A stretch of 64,000 nt of DNA, from the NCBI RefSeq assembly GCF_014644435.1, contig NZ_BMKR01000020.1, positions 51,539 through 115,538 on the forward strand, in the 5' to 3' direction. Source of the stretch: Paenibacillus albidus. Lineage in GTDB: Bacteria > Bacillota > Bacilli > Paenibacillales > Paenibacillaceae. This document shows positions 56,413 through 64,000 of the stretch, in pieces. How positions within the stretch are numbered: position 1 is the stretch's first letter; each line of letters opens with the position of its first letter. The notes beneath the pieces were generated by a model. The model was not told where the DNA came from. It saw only the letters and a list, made by a program, of their open reading frames with translations, and searched no databases. Made by a program: the position numbers and the translations under genes.

Positions 56413-58239
56413 TTGGAAACGCTAACAGTGAAAGTGGGAATGCCAATGCCCGGGAAATTCAAGGAACTGAACACGCTGCGCAATCAAATCTTTATCGGCT
56501 TTCTGTTGGTGATGCTGGTGATTCTCGGCGTTGCAGGAGTATTCGTGTACGGGAAAGTGTCCTACCTGCTCAAAAACAATGCAGAGCGGCATATCCAGCA
56601 GACGGCCGTTCAGGCCAGCGGGAGGCTGGATGCACTGATTGGGCAGATTGATAGTCTGATGGAGCAAGCGGCGAACCATCCGACGGTTCAACAACTGCTG
56701 CTCAATGAGCTGGATGGGAAGACGGTTTCCTTCAACCAGCGGCAGTCGCTGCTGCAAATTGTCTCCAGCTACCAGGCTTACATGCCAAGTGTAGGCTCAT
56801 TAGAGCTGTATACAGCCGATTACCGGCTGTTGTTCCCAATCAAGGAGGGCAGCCTGAACAAGCGGATCGACAGCCGCTATATCACGGAAGCCAACCGGCA
56901 AAAAGGCAGGCTGGTGTGGATCGGCGTCGATCCTTTGGATGACCAGAGTCTGCTCGCCATCCGCCAGGTCAGCCTGATGGACCGCTGGTTCTCGCGCGGC
57001 GGGTATTTGATGGCGCGTATTCAGCGCAGCTATTTTCAGCTGGGCGATCCGCTCTCGGGCAGTGACAGCGGGGAATCCATCCTGCTGGTAGATGACGCCG
57101 GGCAGCTGCTGGGGAGCGGAGAGGCGGAGCATGGGGCGCTGCTGGGGCTGCTGGACAGTAAGGAGCAGACCGTTAACTTCATGGAAAAAGAATATGTGAA
57201 GGTTAAGCTGCGCTCGGAGAAAACCCGCTGGAACCTGCTGGTGCTGACCCCGGTCAGTTATGTTACGGAAGGAATCTCTGTGCTGAGAACGGTGCTTCTG
57301 GCTTCCGGCGGGATAGGGACGGTTTTGTTTCTCATCATGTCCTTCCTTCTGTCTACCATGATTACGCGGCCGATTATCCATCTGATCCGGGCGATGCGCA
57401 AGTCACGCCTGGGCGTCCTGACCCCCAACTCAGAGGTGGTGTCCACGATGGAACTAAGAGAGCTGAACTATACCTACAATGACATGGTCACCCATATGAA
57501 TGAACTGATTCAGGTCGTTTATGAAAAAGAAGTGCTGCAAAGCCGTACGGAGCTGAAGGCGCTCCAGGCACAGATCAACCCCCATTTTCTCTTCAACACG
57601 CTGGAAGCGTTCAATTGGTCGCTGGAGGAAAAAGGGGAGGAGGAGCTGGCCGGACGGGTTGTCGCCATGTCCAGGTTATTCCGGTATATCATCGGAAGCT
57701 CCGGACAGGATGAGTGGGTAACCGTCGGAGAGGAACTTGAGCAGGTGAAGCGATATCTGCAAATTATGGAGATGCGGCTCGGCGAGCGTCTGACCTGGGA
57801 GATTGAGCTGTCGCCGACGGAAGCGGCTGTGCCCGTCCCCAAGCTGCTGATTCAACCGATCGTGGAAAATGCGATCCTGCACGGGGTGGAGAGCCGGATT
57901 GGAGCCGGAGCCATTCATGTGCGGATAAGCCCGTCTGTACGGGAAGGCTGGAGCAGCATCCTCGTTCAGGATAACGGGCCCGGGATGAGCGCAGAGACAC
58001 TGGCGGCATTGTACGGGACACTGGCAGGCGGCCCTTCCATATCTACCAAGGGGACGGGTGTGGGGCTGTTTAATGTGCAGCGGCGGCTAAGGTTGTATTA
58101 TGGCGGAGGAGACGGGAGAACGGATGGGTTGACCATTGACAGTAAGCCGGGTGAGGGGACACGGATCTTTTTTGAAATCCCCCGAAATGGAGGGAAGACC
58201 TATGAAAATGAACACCAAGACCATTCTGGTCGTGGATGA
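56413..58239 (+). CDS. YesM-like sensor histidine kinase
   Basis: 608 residues from TTG 56413, seven bases after AGGAG; the frame stays open upstream from TTG 56398. One membrane segment near 30-50, an extracellular Cache-like sensor (about 55-290), a second membrane segment and HAMP (about 295-345), then the HisK_6 domain with QAQINPHFLFNTLE (His391) and a HATPase with IQPIVENAILHG and DNGPGM. Kinases of this type sense oligosaccharides or related ligands and pair with YesN-like AraC regulators. Its 3' end overlaps the regulator gene by 38 nt. Confidence 0.92.
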   Translation: METLTVKVGMPMPGKFKELNTLRNQIFIGFLLVMLVILGVAGVFVYGKVSYLLKNNAERHIQQTAVQASGRLDALIGQIDSLMEQAANHPTVQQLLLNELDGKTVSFNQRQSLLQIVSSYQAYMPSVGSLELYTADYRLLFPIKEGSLNKRIDSRYITEANRQKGRLVWIGVDPLDDQSLLAIRQVSLMDRWFSRGGYLMARIQRSYFQLGDPLSGSDSGESILLVDDAGQLLGSGEAEHGALLGLLDSKEQTVNFMEKEYVKVKLRSEKTRWNLLVLTPVSYVTEGISVLRTVLLASGGIGTVLFLIMSFLLSTMITRPIIHLIRAMRKSRLGVLTPNSEVVSTMELRELNYTYNDMVTHMNELIQVVYEKEVLQSRTELKALQAQINPHFLFNTLEAFNWSLEEKGEEELAGRVVAMSRLFRYIIGSSGQDEWVTVGEELEQVKRYLQIMEMRLGERLTWEIELSPTEAAVPVPKLLIQPIVENAILHGVESRIGAGAIHVRISPSVREGWSSILVQDNGPGMSAETLAALYGTLAGGPSISTKGTGVGLFNVQRRLRLYYGGGDGRTDGLTIDSKPGEGTRIFFEIPRNGGKTYENEHQDHSGRG

Positions 58240-59002
58240 TGAGCCGAGAACGCGGCAGGGCATCAAGCAGATGCTGGAGCTGTGGGCTGCCGGCCGGTAT
58301 ACGGTGGAAACGGCGGACAACGGTGTGGAAGCCGGCCGGCGGCTTGGGCAGGAACGGGTTCATCTGCTGATAACCGACGTGCGGATGCCTGAGGTCAGCG
58401 GCCTGGATTTAATCCGTTCCCTGAAGGGAGATACCCGTCGTCCGGTGGTTATCGTTATTTCCGGGTATGCCGAGTTCCACTATGTACAGGAGGCGCTTCA
58501 GCTAGGGGCTGTGAATTATTTGCTGAAACCGCTGGACAAGCAGGAATTGCTGCGGGTGGTCGAGGATGCGCTTAGACGTGAGGAAGAAGAGCAGCGCCGC
58601 GAGAAGCTGGAGAAGCTGGTCGACCCGAAGCTGCTGGAGATTGACCCGGAACAGGCCGGAATGGGAGAGCCGGTCAAAGAAGCATTGGCTTACGTGGAAC
58701 AGCATTTGCAGGAATCCTTCAGCATGGCTGAAATCGCAGGCAGAATTCACCTGAATGCCAGCTATTTCAGTGTGCTTTTTAAGGAGCAGACGGGGGTATC
58801 GTTCAGCGAGTATGTGTCGCGTCTGCGTATCCAGCGGGCCAAGGAAATGCTGCTGCATACACGGCTGTCCATTGCGGAGATTGGTGAACGGGTCGGCTAC
58901 CGGACAGACAAGTATTTTATCAAAGTGTTCAAGTCGCTGGAGGCCGTAAGTCCCAGCCGCTACCGGCAGCAGTACACGAAAGGGCCGGATGAAATCCAAT
59001 AA
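58202..59002 (+). CDS. YesN-like response regulator with AraC-type DNA-binding domain
   Basis: 266 residues from ATG 58202, preceded by GGAGGGAAG. The receiver (1-120) has the VVDDE acidic pair, phosphoacceptor Asp59 (ITDVRMPEVSG) and Lys in YLLKPLDKQ. The AraC HTH (about 165-263) reads FSMAEIAGRIHLNASYFSVLFK and LSIAEIGERVGYRTDKYFIKVFK. It is short for the family because the usual 200-residue linker is missing. It should activate the adjacent sugar ABC importer operon. Confidence 0.93.
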   Translation: MKMNTKTILVVDDEPRTRQGIKQMLELWAAGRYTVETADNGVEAGRRLGQERVHLLITDVRMPEVSGLDLIRSLKGDTRRPVVIVISGYAEFHYVQEALQLGAVNYLLKPLDKQELLRVVEDALRREEEEQRREKLEKLVDPKLLEIDPEQAGMGEPVKEALAYVEQHLQESFSMAEIAGRIHLNASYFSVLFKEQTGVSFSEYVSRLRIQRAKEMLLHTRLSIAEIGERVGYRTDKYFIKVFKSLEAVSPSRYRQQYTKGPDEIQ

Positions 59003-59031
59003 AAGTGGAGTTATTGCCAATGCCTGTGATC

Positions 59032-59060
59032 TTATGGAGTTCCGGAAGCGGTGCTAGAAT
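59032..59060 (+). promoter_or_regulatory. Promoter of the sugar ABC importer operon
   Basis: A weak -35 TTATGG (59032-59037), a 17-nt spacer and TAGAAT (59055-59060). The poor -35 box fits dependence on an activator such as the YesN-like protein. Confidence 0.5.
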
Positions 59061-59065
59061 TAATT

Positions 59066-59079
59066 TGAGAGCGGTTACA
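59066..59079 (+). promoter_or_regulatory. cre-like catabolite-repression site
   Basis: TGAGAGCGGTTACA differs from the Bacillus cre consensus (TGNAANCGNWNNCW) at one position. It sits at the predicted transcription start, a position where CcpA represses. Confidence 0.55.
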
Positions 59080-59120
59080 TATTGTCTACCGCACAACCCA
59101 TACATGTGGAGGTTATAGCA

Positions 59121-60458
59121 ATGTCCAAGAGCAAGATGACGAGGGGCCTGCTGCTGACTTTTGTCCTGACGCTTGTTCTGTCGGGATGCGGCGGAGCGAA
59201 GCAGAATCAAGAAACAGGGAGTGAAGGAGATTCGGCAACCGATACGGCAGGGGAGAAAGTGACGATCAATATGATGCATCTCTGGCCGGCCGGAAGCTCG
59301 GCACAGCAGAATAAACTGGTCAGCCAGATTATTGCCGATTATCAGCAGGAGCATCCGAATGTAACCATCAAGCAGGAGGTTCTGGAGAATGAGCAATACA
59401 AGAACAAGCTCAAGGTGCTGTCTGCTTCCAATGAACTGCCGGATGTCGGCATTACGTGGGCAGCCGGATTCATGGAGCCTTATGTAAAAGGCGGATTATT
59501 TGCACCGCTGGATGATCTTTTGACCGGTGAACCGCTGAAGGACAAATTTGTATCAGGCACAACGGAAGCCTATTCCATGGACAACAAAACTTATGCGCTG
59601 CCGATCGAATTGAATATCTCCCCCATCTACTACAACAAAGAGATCTTTGCCAAATATAAGCTGGAGGTGCCGGGTACTTATGAGGAGTTCAAGCAAGTGG
59701 TCCAGACCCTCTCAAGCAATGGGGTGGCCCCGGTTGCACTCGGAAATAAGGACCGCTGGACAGGTTCCCTGTGGTACATGTACCTGGCTGACCGGGTGGC
59801 TGGCGGCGATACGCTGAAACAGGCGGTCAGCGGTTCGGGCTCGTTTGACGATCCGGGTCTGGTGCAGGCGGCAAGCGAGGTGCAGACGCTGGTCGATATG
59901 AATGCTTTTAACAAAGGATTCAACGGCTTATCCAACGATGAGGGCAAAGCGGAGTTCATGAACGAAAAGGCGGCCATGTATCTCATGGGCACGTGGGAAC
60001 TGCCCAACTTCACCACCAACCCGGATATCCCGCAGGCGTTCAAGGACAAGGTGGGCTTCTTCAAGTTTCCGACGGTGGATGGCGGCAAAGGGAATGTTAA
60101 CAGCTGGGTAGGCGGACCGGGTGTAGGTTTATTCGTCAGCCAGGATTCCAAGGTTCAGGCCGAAGCCAAAGCTTTTGTGGAATACTTCGTCTCCAAATGG
60201 GGGGAGCAATCCGTCACGACTGCAGGCGTTATTCCTGCAACCAAAGTGGATACCACAAAGAACGAGCTGCCGCAGCTTTATGTGGACCTGCTCAATGAGC
60301 TGAACAATGCCAGCAGCATCACGCTGTTCGCCGATGTGCAGATGAAGCCGAATGCGGCTCAGGTCCATCTGGATATGATTCAGGCGCTATTCGGCAAGGC
60401 GGCTACACCGGAGCAATTCGCTGCCAAACATAAGGAAGCTGTGGAAAAAGGCAACTGA
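59121..60458 (+). CDS. Sugar ABC transporter substrate-binding lipoprotein
   Basis: 445 residues from ATG 59121, preceded by GGAGG. Lipobox LVLSGC gives a Cys near residue 22. The body is the family 1 solute-binding fold: INMMHLWPAGSSAQQNKL, VTIKQEVLENEQYKNKLKVL, LPDVGITWAAGFMEPYVKGG, YALPIELNISPIYYNKEIFA, and AAMYLMGTWELPNF near residue 290. It captures an oligosaccharide and delivers it to the two permeases encoded downstream. The sugar is not readable. Confidence 0.94.
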   Translation: MSKSKMTRGLLLTFVLTLVLSGCGGAKQNQETGSEGDSATDTAGEKVTINMMHLWPAGSSAQQNKLVSQIIADYQQEHPNVTIKQEVLENEQYKNKLKVLSASNELPDVGITWAAGFMEPYVKGGLFAPLDDLLTGEPLKDKFVSGTTEAYSMDNKTYALPIELNISPIYYNKEIFAKYKLEVPGTYEEFKQVVQTLSSNGVAPVALGNKDRWTGSLWYMYLADRVAGGDTLKQAVSGSGSFDDPGLVQAASEVQTLVDMNAFNKGFNGLSNDEGKAEFMNEKAAMYLMGTWELPNFTTNPDIPQAFKDKVGFFKFPTVDGGKGNVNSWVGGPGVGLFVSQDSKVQAEAKAFVEYFVSKWGEQSVTTAGVIPATKVDTTKNELPQLYVDLLNELNNASSITLFADVQMKPNAAQVHLDMIQALFGKAATPEQFAAKHKEAVEKGN

Positions 60459-60475
60459 TAAGGGGGAACACCGGC

Positions 60476-61357
60476 ATGGATAAAGTCATGTCCAATAAAT
60501 GGGTCATTGCCTTGTATGTAATGCCTTCCTTGCTGCTGATTATGGGCATTATCTATATTCCGATTGTGTTGACCGGTTACTACGGGCTGAACGAATGGAA
60601 TGGCATCGGCAGCATGACTTTCGTCGGATTGGACAATTACAGGCATTTGTTGAAGGATACAGCTTTCTGGCAAAGCGCCGGCCATTCGCTGCTGCTGGCG
60701 CTGTTCTCGGGCATCAGCCTCATAGGCTACCTGGGGATTGCGCTGGTGCTGTCGGGAAGGATTAAAGGCGCCAATCTGTTGCGCAAAATTTATCTGATTC
60801 CCATGCTGCTGTCGTCTGTGGCCATCGCCCAGCTGTGGCTGAAAATCTATCACCCCACCAATGGAGTGCTGAATTCACTGCTAACGTCGCTTGGTGTGGA
60901 GAACCCGCCTTCGTGGCTGGCCGAACCTTCCCTGGTCCTGACGGCTTTGTTCATTCCGATTGTCTGGCAGTACGCCGGGTTCTATATACTGATCTATTAT
61001 GCGGCGCTGAAGAACATTCCGGAATCGCTTATGGAGGCGGCCCGAATCGACGGGGCCAATCCCTGGCAGATTGCAGTGCGGATCAGGCTGCCGCTGATGA
61101 GCGAGGTCATAAAGGTGACGGTGGTGCTGTCTGTGGTAGGTTCGCTTAAATATTTTGACCTGATTTATGTTATGACGGATGGAGGACCTAACGGGGCCAG
61201 TGAAGTGATGGCATCCTATATGTATAAACAGGCATTCCGCAGCTTTGACTTCGGGTACGGAAGTGCGGCCGGATTCTTCCTGCTGCTGATCTGCCTGGTG
61301 GCGACTTATCTAATCCGCAAAGCCACAGCGTCCAAAGAGACGATTCAGTATTCCTGA
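60476..61357 (+). CDS. Sugar ABC transporter permease (MalF/MsmF-like)
   Basis: 293 residues and six membrane segments. The EAA loop reads SLMEAARIDGANPWQIAVRI with RLPLM, the contact for the ATPase. It forms a heterodimer with the next permease. No ATPase gene follows, so a shared MsmX-type ATPase encoded elsewhere probably energises the system. The start ATG is 17 nt after the binding-protein stop. Confidence 0.93.
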   Translation: MDKVMSNKWVIALYVMPSLLLIMGIIYIPIVLTGYYGLNEWNGIGSMTFVGLDNYRHLLKDTAFWQSAGHSLLLALFSGISLIGYLGIALVLSGRIKGANLLRKIYLIPMLLSSVAIAQLWLKIYHPTNGVLNSLLTSLGVENPPSWLAEPSLVLTALFIPIVWQYAGFYILIYYAALKNIPESLMEAARIDGANPWQIAVRIRLPLMSEVIKVTVVLSVVGSLKYFDLIYVMTDGGPNGASEVMASYMYKQAFRSFDFGYGSAAGFFLLLICLVATYLIRKATASKETIQYS

Positions 61358-61390
61358 TTCATACCACGACTTAAGAAAGGAGGAGAACTC

Positions 61391-62275
61391 ATGAGAACGG
61401 AGGCTGTAATAGGCGCCCCGCCGGGAAGACAATATCCCGGAAGACTTCTGCTGCACAAATTCGGCTATACCGTAATGTACATAGCGCTGGCTGCGGTGGC
61501 ACTCGTCCAGATATTGCCGCTGGTCTGGCTGCTGATCTTCTCACTGAAGAATAATCAGGAGGTATTCGGGATGGCCCCGTTTGCCATTCCGGCCCATCCG
61601 CATTGGTCGAACTATGTGACCGTATGGAGCAGCGGGAACATTGGCCGGTATTTTGTGAACAGTGTCTGGATTACGGCTGTATCCCTTGTTTGTACCGTGC
61701 TGCTGGCCAGTTTTGTTACCTTTGCGGTCACCCGGATGAAATGGAAGGGCAGCTCGCTGGTGCTCGGATTGTTTATGGTAGGGCTGATGATTCCCGTCCA
61801 TTCCACGCTGATTCCGCTGTTCAGCATGTTCAACAAGCTGCATTTGACGGATAATCCGCTCTCCATCATTTTGTCCTATGTGGCATTCAATCTGCCGACT
61901 ACCATTATGATTCTGCTGGGTTTTTACTACGCGCTGCCGAAGGAAGTTGAAGAAGCCGCCATTATTGACGGCTGTTCCGTAAATATTCTGTTCTTCCGCA
62001 TCGTGCTGCCCATGACCTCGTCGGTGCTGGCGACCACAGCCATCATTAATATGATCTATAACTGGAATGAGTTTATTTTCGTCAACACCTTTATCAGTTC
62101 AGACAAATATAAGACGTTGACCGTCGGCGTGCAGAACTTCATCGGGCAGTATACCACCGACTGGGGAGCTATCGGCGCTACGCTTGTGATCAGCATCCTG
62201 CCGATTCTGCTGGTGTTCGTGGTGATGAGCGAACGGATTGTGGAGGGGATTGCGGCGGGGTCGGTGAAGGGTTAA
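61391..62275 (+). CDS. Sugar ABC transporter permease (MalG/MsmG-like)
   Basis: 294 residues and six membrane segments. The N-terminal LPLVWLLIFSLKNNQEVFG is typical of the MalG group, and the EAA loop is EVEEAAIIDGCSVNILFFRI with VLPM. The start has AAAGGAGGAG upstream. It is the last gene of the importer operon, ended by the terminator at 62308. Confidence 0.94.
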   Translation: MRTEAVIGAPPGRQYPGRLLLHKFGYTVMYIALAAVALVQILPLVWLLIFSLKNNQEVFGMAPFAIPAHPHWSNYVTVWSSGNIGRYFVNSVWITAVSLVCTVLLASFVTFAVTRMKWKGSSLVLGLFMVGLMIPVHSTLIPLFSMFNKLHLTDNPLSIILSYVAFNLPTTIMILLGFYYALPKEVEEAAIIDGCSVNILFFRIVLPMTSSVLATTAIINMIYNWNEFIFVNTFISSDKYKTLTVGVQNFIGQYTTDWGAIGATLVISILPILLVFVVMSERIVEGIAAGSVKG

Positions 62276-62307
62276 GGACGAAGAGCGGAGACTCGGCAAA
62301 GGGACAA

Positions 62308-62350
62308 CAAAAAAAGGATGGAGCAGGGGGTGCCTGTTCCGTCCTTTTTG
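62308..62350. terminator. Bidirectional terminator between convergent operons
   Basis: AAAAAGGATGGAGCAGG pairs with CCTGTTCCGTCCTTTTT with wobbles around GGGTG. A- and T-runs on the two sides serve both strands. Confidence 0.88.
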
Positions 62351-62364
62351 CTGTTTATAGGGAT

Positions 62365-63744
62365 TTAATTCGCTGTTGCCACCGCCGGATCTCCGGGCTC
62401 CAGTGCAGCTTCGGCGCCCTCGTGCTCGATCAGGCCATGTTTCTCCCAAGCGCGGCTTTTCCAGCGGAAGTACATAATGACCGCCCGTACCCACTCATCG
62501 ACCGCCGTGGCGATCCATACCCCGGCCAGGCCGAGACCCAGCTCGAACACCAGGAAATAGCCGAGCGGCAAGCTCATGCAGACCATGGAGATGAGCCCCA
62601 TATAGACCGGGAATTTGGCATCGCCGGAGGCCCGCAGTGAGTTGATGATGACGAGGTTGCAGGTTCGCCCGGTCTCCAGGAAGAAGCTGAGCAGAATGAC
62701 CTGCGCGCCCATCAGAATGATGCTTTCGTTCTCTGTGAACATGCCCATCAGGGGTACGCGGAACAAGATGACCAGCGCATCGATGATGACGGTGACCAGC
62801 AGCGCCCACTTCACACTGGAGAAGACGCGGGAGTAAGCTTCCTGCGGCCGCCGGGCCCCGACCAGATGCCCCACAATGATGGAGGTTCCCATCGATACCG
62901 CGACACTGAACAGAAAGATATAGCTGGAGATGTTCAGCGCATATTGGCGGGTAGCCATGGCTTCAGCGCCCAAATACGTAATGTAAAGCGTGAATACCAG
63001 CTGGCAGGATTGATAGGTGATCGATTCAAAAGCGGACGGAATACCGATTTTGAGGATTTGCAGCACGTATTTTTTGGACAAATGAATGTAATAGGTGAAG
63101 CGTACCCGTACCTCGCTAACCCGATAGAGCAGCAGGAAGAACAGGACCAGGCAGATAAGGCGGCTGACAACCGTAGAGATGGCCGCACCTTGCACGCCCA
63201 GCGCCGGAAGACCAAAATGTCCGAAGATCAGCAGATAGTTGCCGACGACGTGAATGATGTTCATCAGCAGAGATACCACCATGGTCTGCTTGGTGAAGCC
63301 GTATGTGCGGATGGTGGTCGCCAAGGCATTAATCAAGGCTTGGAGAAAAATACCGCCCCCGACGATGTTGATGTAGACCTTGGCATGTACGAGAATATCG
63401 CCTTGCACATTCAGTACGCTCAGCAGCGTTCCGCCAAAAATCAGCAGACCCACACTCAGCACAATCCCGACCAGCAAATTAAGCGTAATCGCATTGCCTG
63501 TAACCTGAGCTGCTTCCAGCGGCTTGCGTGAGCCCAAATACTGGGAGACGACGATGGCTGCTCCATTCCCGATGACACTGAGCACAAGGATCGCCATCGT
63601 AATGATCTGGTTGGCAGCACCTACGCCGGATACGGCATCGTCCGAGACGGAACTGATCATAAATGTATCTACACTGCCCATCAGCATGAATAGAAACAGT
63701 TCCAAAAAGATGGGCCAGGTTAATTTGATAGACAGTTTTCGCAA
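62365..63744 (-). CDS. MATE family efflux transporter, 5' end next to an insertion element
   Basis: 459 residues and 12 membrane segments. It starts LTWPIFLELFLFMLMGSVDT, the family N-terminus, and continues DDAVSGVGAANQI and NGAAIVVSQYLGSRKPLEA. The second half has SYQSCQLVF-type and GTSIIVGHLVGARRPQEAYS motifs. It exports cationic drugs or metabolites with Na+ or H+. The only start is TTG 63742-63744, with no ribosome site, and an IS200/IS605-type end hairpin begins two bases upstream. The native start codon and promoter were probably displaced, leaving the gene silent or driven from the element. Confidence 0.85.
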   Translation of the reverse strand: MRKLSIKLTWPIFLELFLFMLMGSVDTFMISSVSDDAVSGVGAANQIITMAILVLSVIGNGAAIVVSQYLGSRKPLEAAQVTGNAITLNLLVGIVLSVGLLIFGGTLLSVLNVQGDILVHAKVYINIVGGGIFLQALINALATTIRTYGFTKQTMVVSLLMNIIHVVGNYLLIFGHFGLPALGVQGAAISTVVSRLICLVLFFLLLYRVSEVRVRFTYYIHLSKKYVLQILKIGIPSAFESITYQSCQLVFTLYITYLGAEAMATRQYALNISSYIFLFSVAVSMGTSIIVGHLVGARRPQEAYSRVFSSVKWALLVTVIIDALVILFRVPLMGMFTENESIILMGAQVILLSFFLETGRTCNLVIINSLRASGDAKFPVYMGLISMVCMSLPLGYFLVFELGLGLAGVWIATAVDEWVRAVIMYFRWKSRAWEKHGLIEHEGAEAALEPGDPAVATAN

Positions 63745-63745
63745 A

Positions 63746-64000
63746 CTCGTGACTTCAGTCGTGAGTTAGAACACTTCGGATAGGGTGTGTCTTATGCTAC
63801 ACTAACTATCCGACACATGTTTAGGTGACTATTGCAACAATCCCTTTAGTTTTAAGCTTTATATAGGAAAATAACACTGACATATTTTATTCTGTAGGCA
63901 GAGGTGATTATATGTCAGAAATAAAGCGGTTACGCCTATGTATTCAGTATCACATCGCATGGTGCGTAAAGTACCGACACAAGATTCTTGTCGAAGAAAT
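63746..64000 (+). mobile_element. IS200/IS605-type element, left part only
   Basis: The left boundary is marked by a subterminal hairpin, CTCGTGAC-TTCA-GTCGTGAG (63746-63765), which pairs with two G-T wobbles on the plus strand. A second inverted repeat, CGGATAG (63777-63783) with CTATCCG (63806-63812), lies inside. tnpA begins at 63912. The right end is outside the window. The exact left end is not determined, because elements of this family create no target duplication. Confidence 0.7.
63912..64000 (+). CDS. tnpA: IS200/IS605 transposase TnpA, N-terminal fragment
   Basis: Twenty-nine codons are visible before the window ends: MSEIKRLRLCIQYHIAWCVK, then YRHKILVEE. The YHIxWCxKYRHKxL pattern is the conserved N-terminus of the single-strand DNA transposase TnpA, a Y1 HUH enzyme. 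The HUH motif and catalytic Tyr lie beyond the edge. The start ATG has AGAGGTG about seven bases upstream. Confidence 0.85.
   Translation, partial: MSEIKRLRLCIQYHIAWCVKYRHKILVEE

Overview
The window looks like chromosomal DNA of a Paenibacillus-type Firmicute. The evidence is moderate GC, strong Shine-Dalgarno sites with frequent TTG and GTG starts, a guanine riboswitch ahead of xpt-pbuX, several YesM/YesN-like and NarL-like two-component systems, a sugar ABC importer without its own ATPase, and orthologues of Bacillus YdaJ/K/L/M/N and YdjO. I saw no rRNA, tRNA, CRISPR array, prophage or replication origin.

Layout. 1-4300: a leftward ABC exporter operon with a cut-off lipoprotein gene, divergent from a histidine kinase fused to its response regulator. 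4.3-9.6 kb: a TetR/epimerase pair sharing an operator-like sequence, a GIY-YIG protein, a PEP-synthase-like enzyme and a second TetR. 9.6-18 kb: a decayed BadF/NagK-type kinase, a quinone reductase divergent from an AraC regulator, a frameshifted secreted-protein gene, rlmN, an esterase/ATP-grasp pair and a secreted FAD enzyme. 18-28.3 kb: greA, a frameshifted AEC transporter, an HxlR-controlled MFS/aldo-keto reductase operon, a duplicated basic protein, riboswitch-xpt-pbuX, an Rpn-type nuclease and an MFS exporter.

28.4-32.7 kb is a tight operon (small protein, Ser-rich membrane protein, glutathionylspermidine-synthase-like ATP-grasp, lipoprotein, DUF350 protein, K+ channel). It resembles the E. 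coli yjf cluster and the wider envelope-stress neighbourhoods linked to PspA. 32.9-41.4 kb is a YdaJ-YdaL-YdaM-YdaN-YdaK exopolysaccharide operon with an extra polytopic membrane protein. A probably active diguanylate cyclase follows at 43.1 kb, so c-di-GMP maker and degenerate GGDEF receptor lie close together. 43-50.8 kb continues with a DUF2339/DUF3999 pair, a HAD phosphatase and gdhA. 51-56 kb has a cold-shock protein with a structured leader, YdjO, a VOC/FMN-reductase pair and a GAF-kinase/NarL two-component system. 56.4-62.3 kb is a YesM/YesN-like system driving a carbohydrate ABC importer behind a cre-like site. The right end holds a MATE exporter whose 5' end abuts an IS200/IS605 element that runs off the window.

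The most unusual structure is a non-coding element present twice (42788-42964 and 56087-56263). Both copies are exactly 177 nt with the same internal geometry: two 50-nt units starting CGGAC on one strand and two mirror units ending GTCCG. The sequences differ widely while the spacing is conserved. The window also holds two frameshifted genes explained by one base in a short homopolymer, and a kinase-regulator fusion that one base would resolve into two genes. These should be checked against raw reads before being treated as biology.
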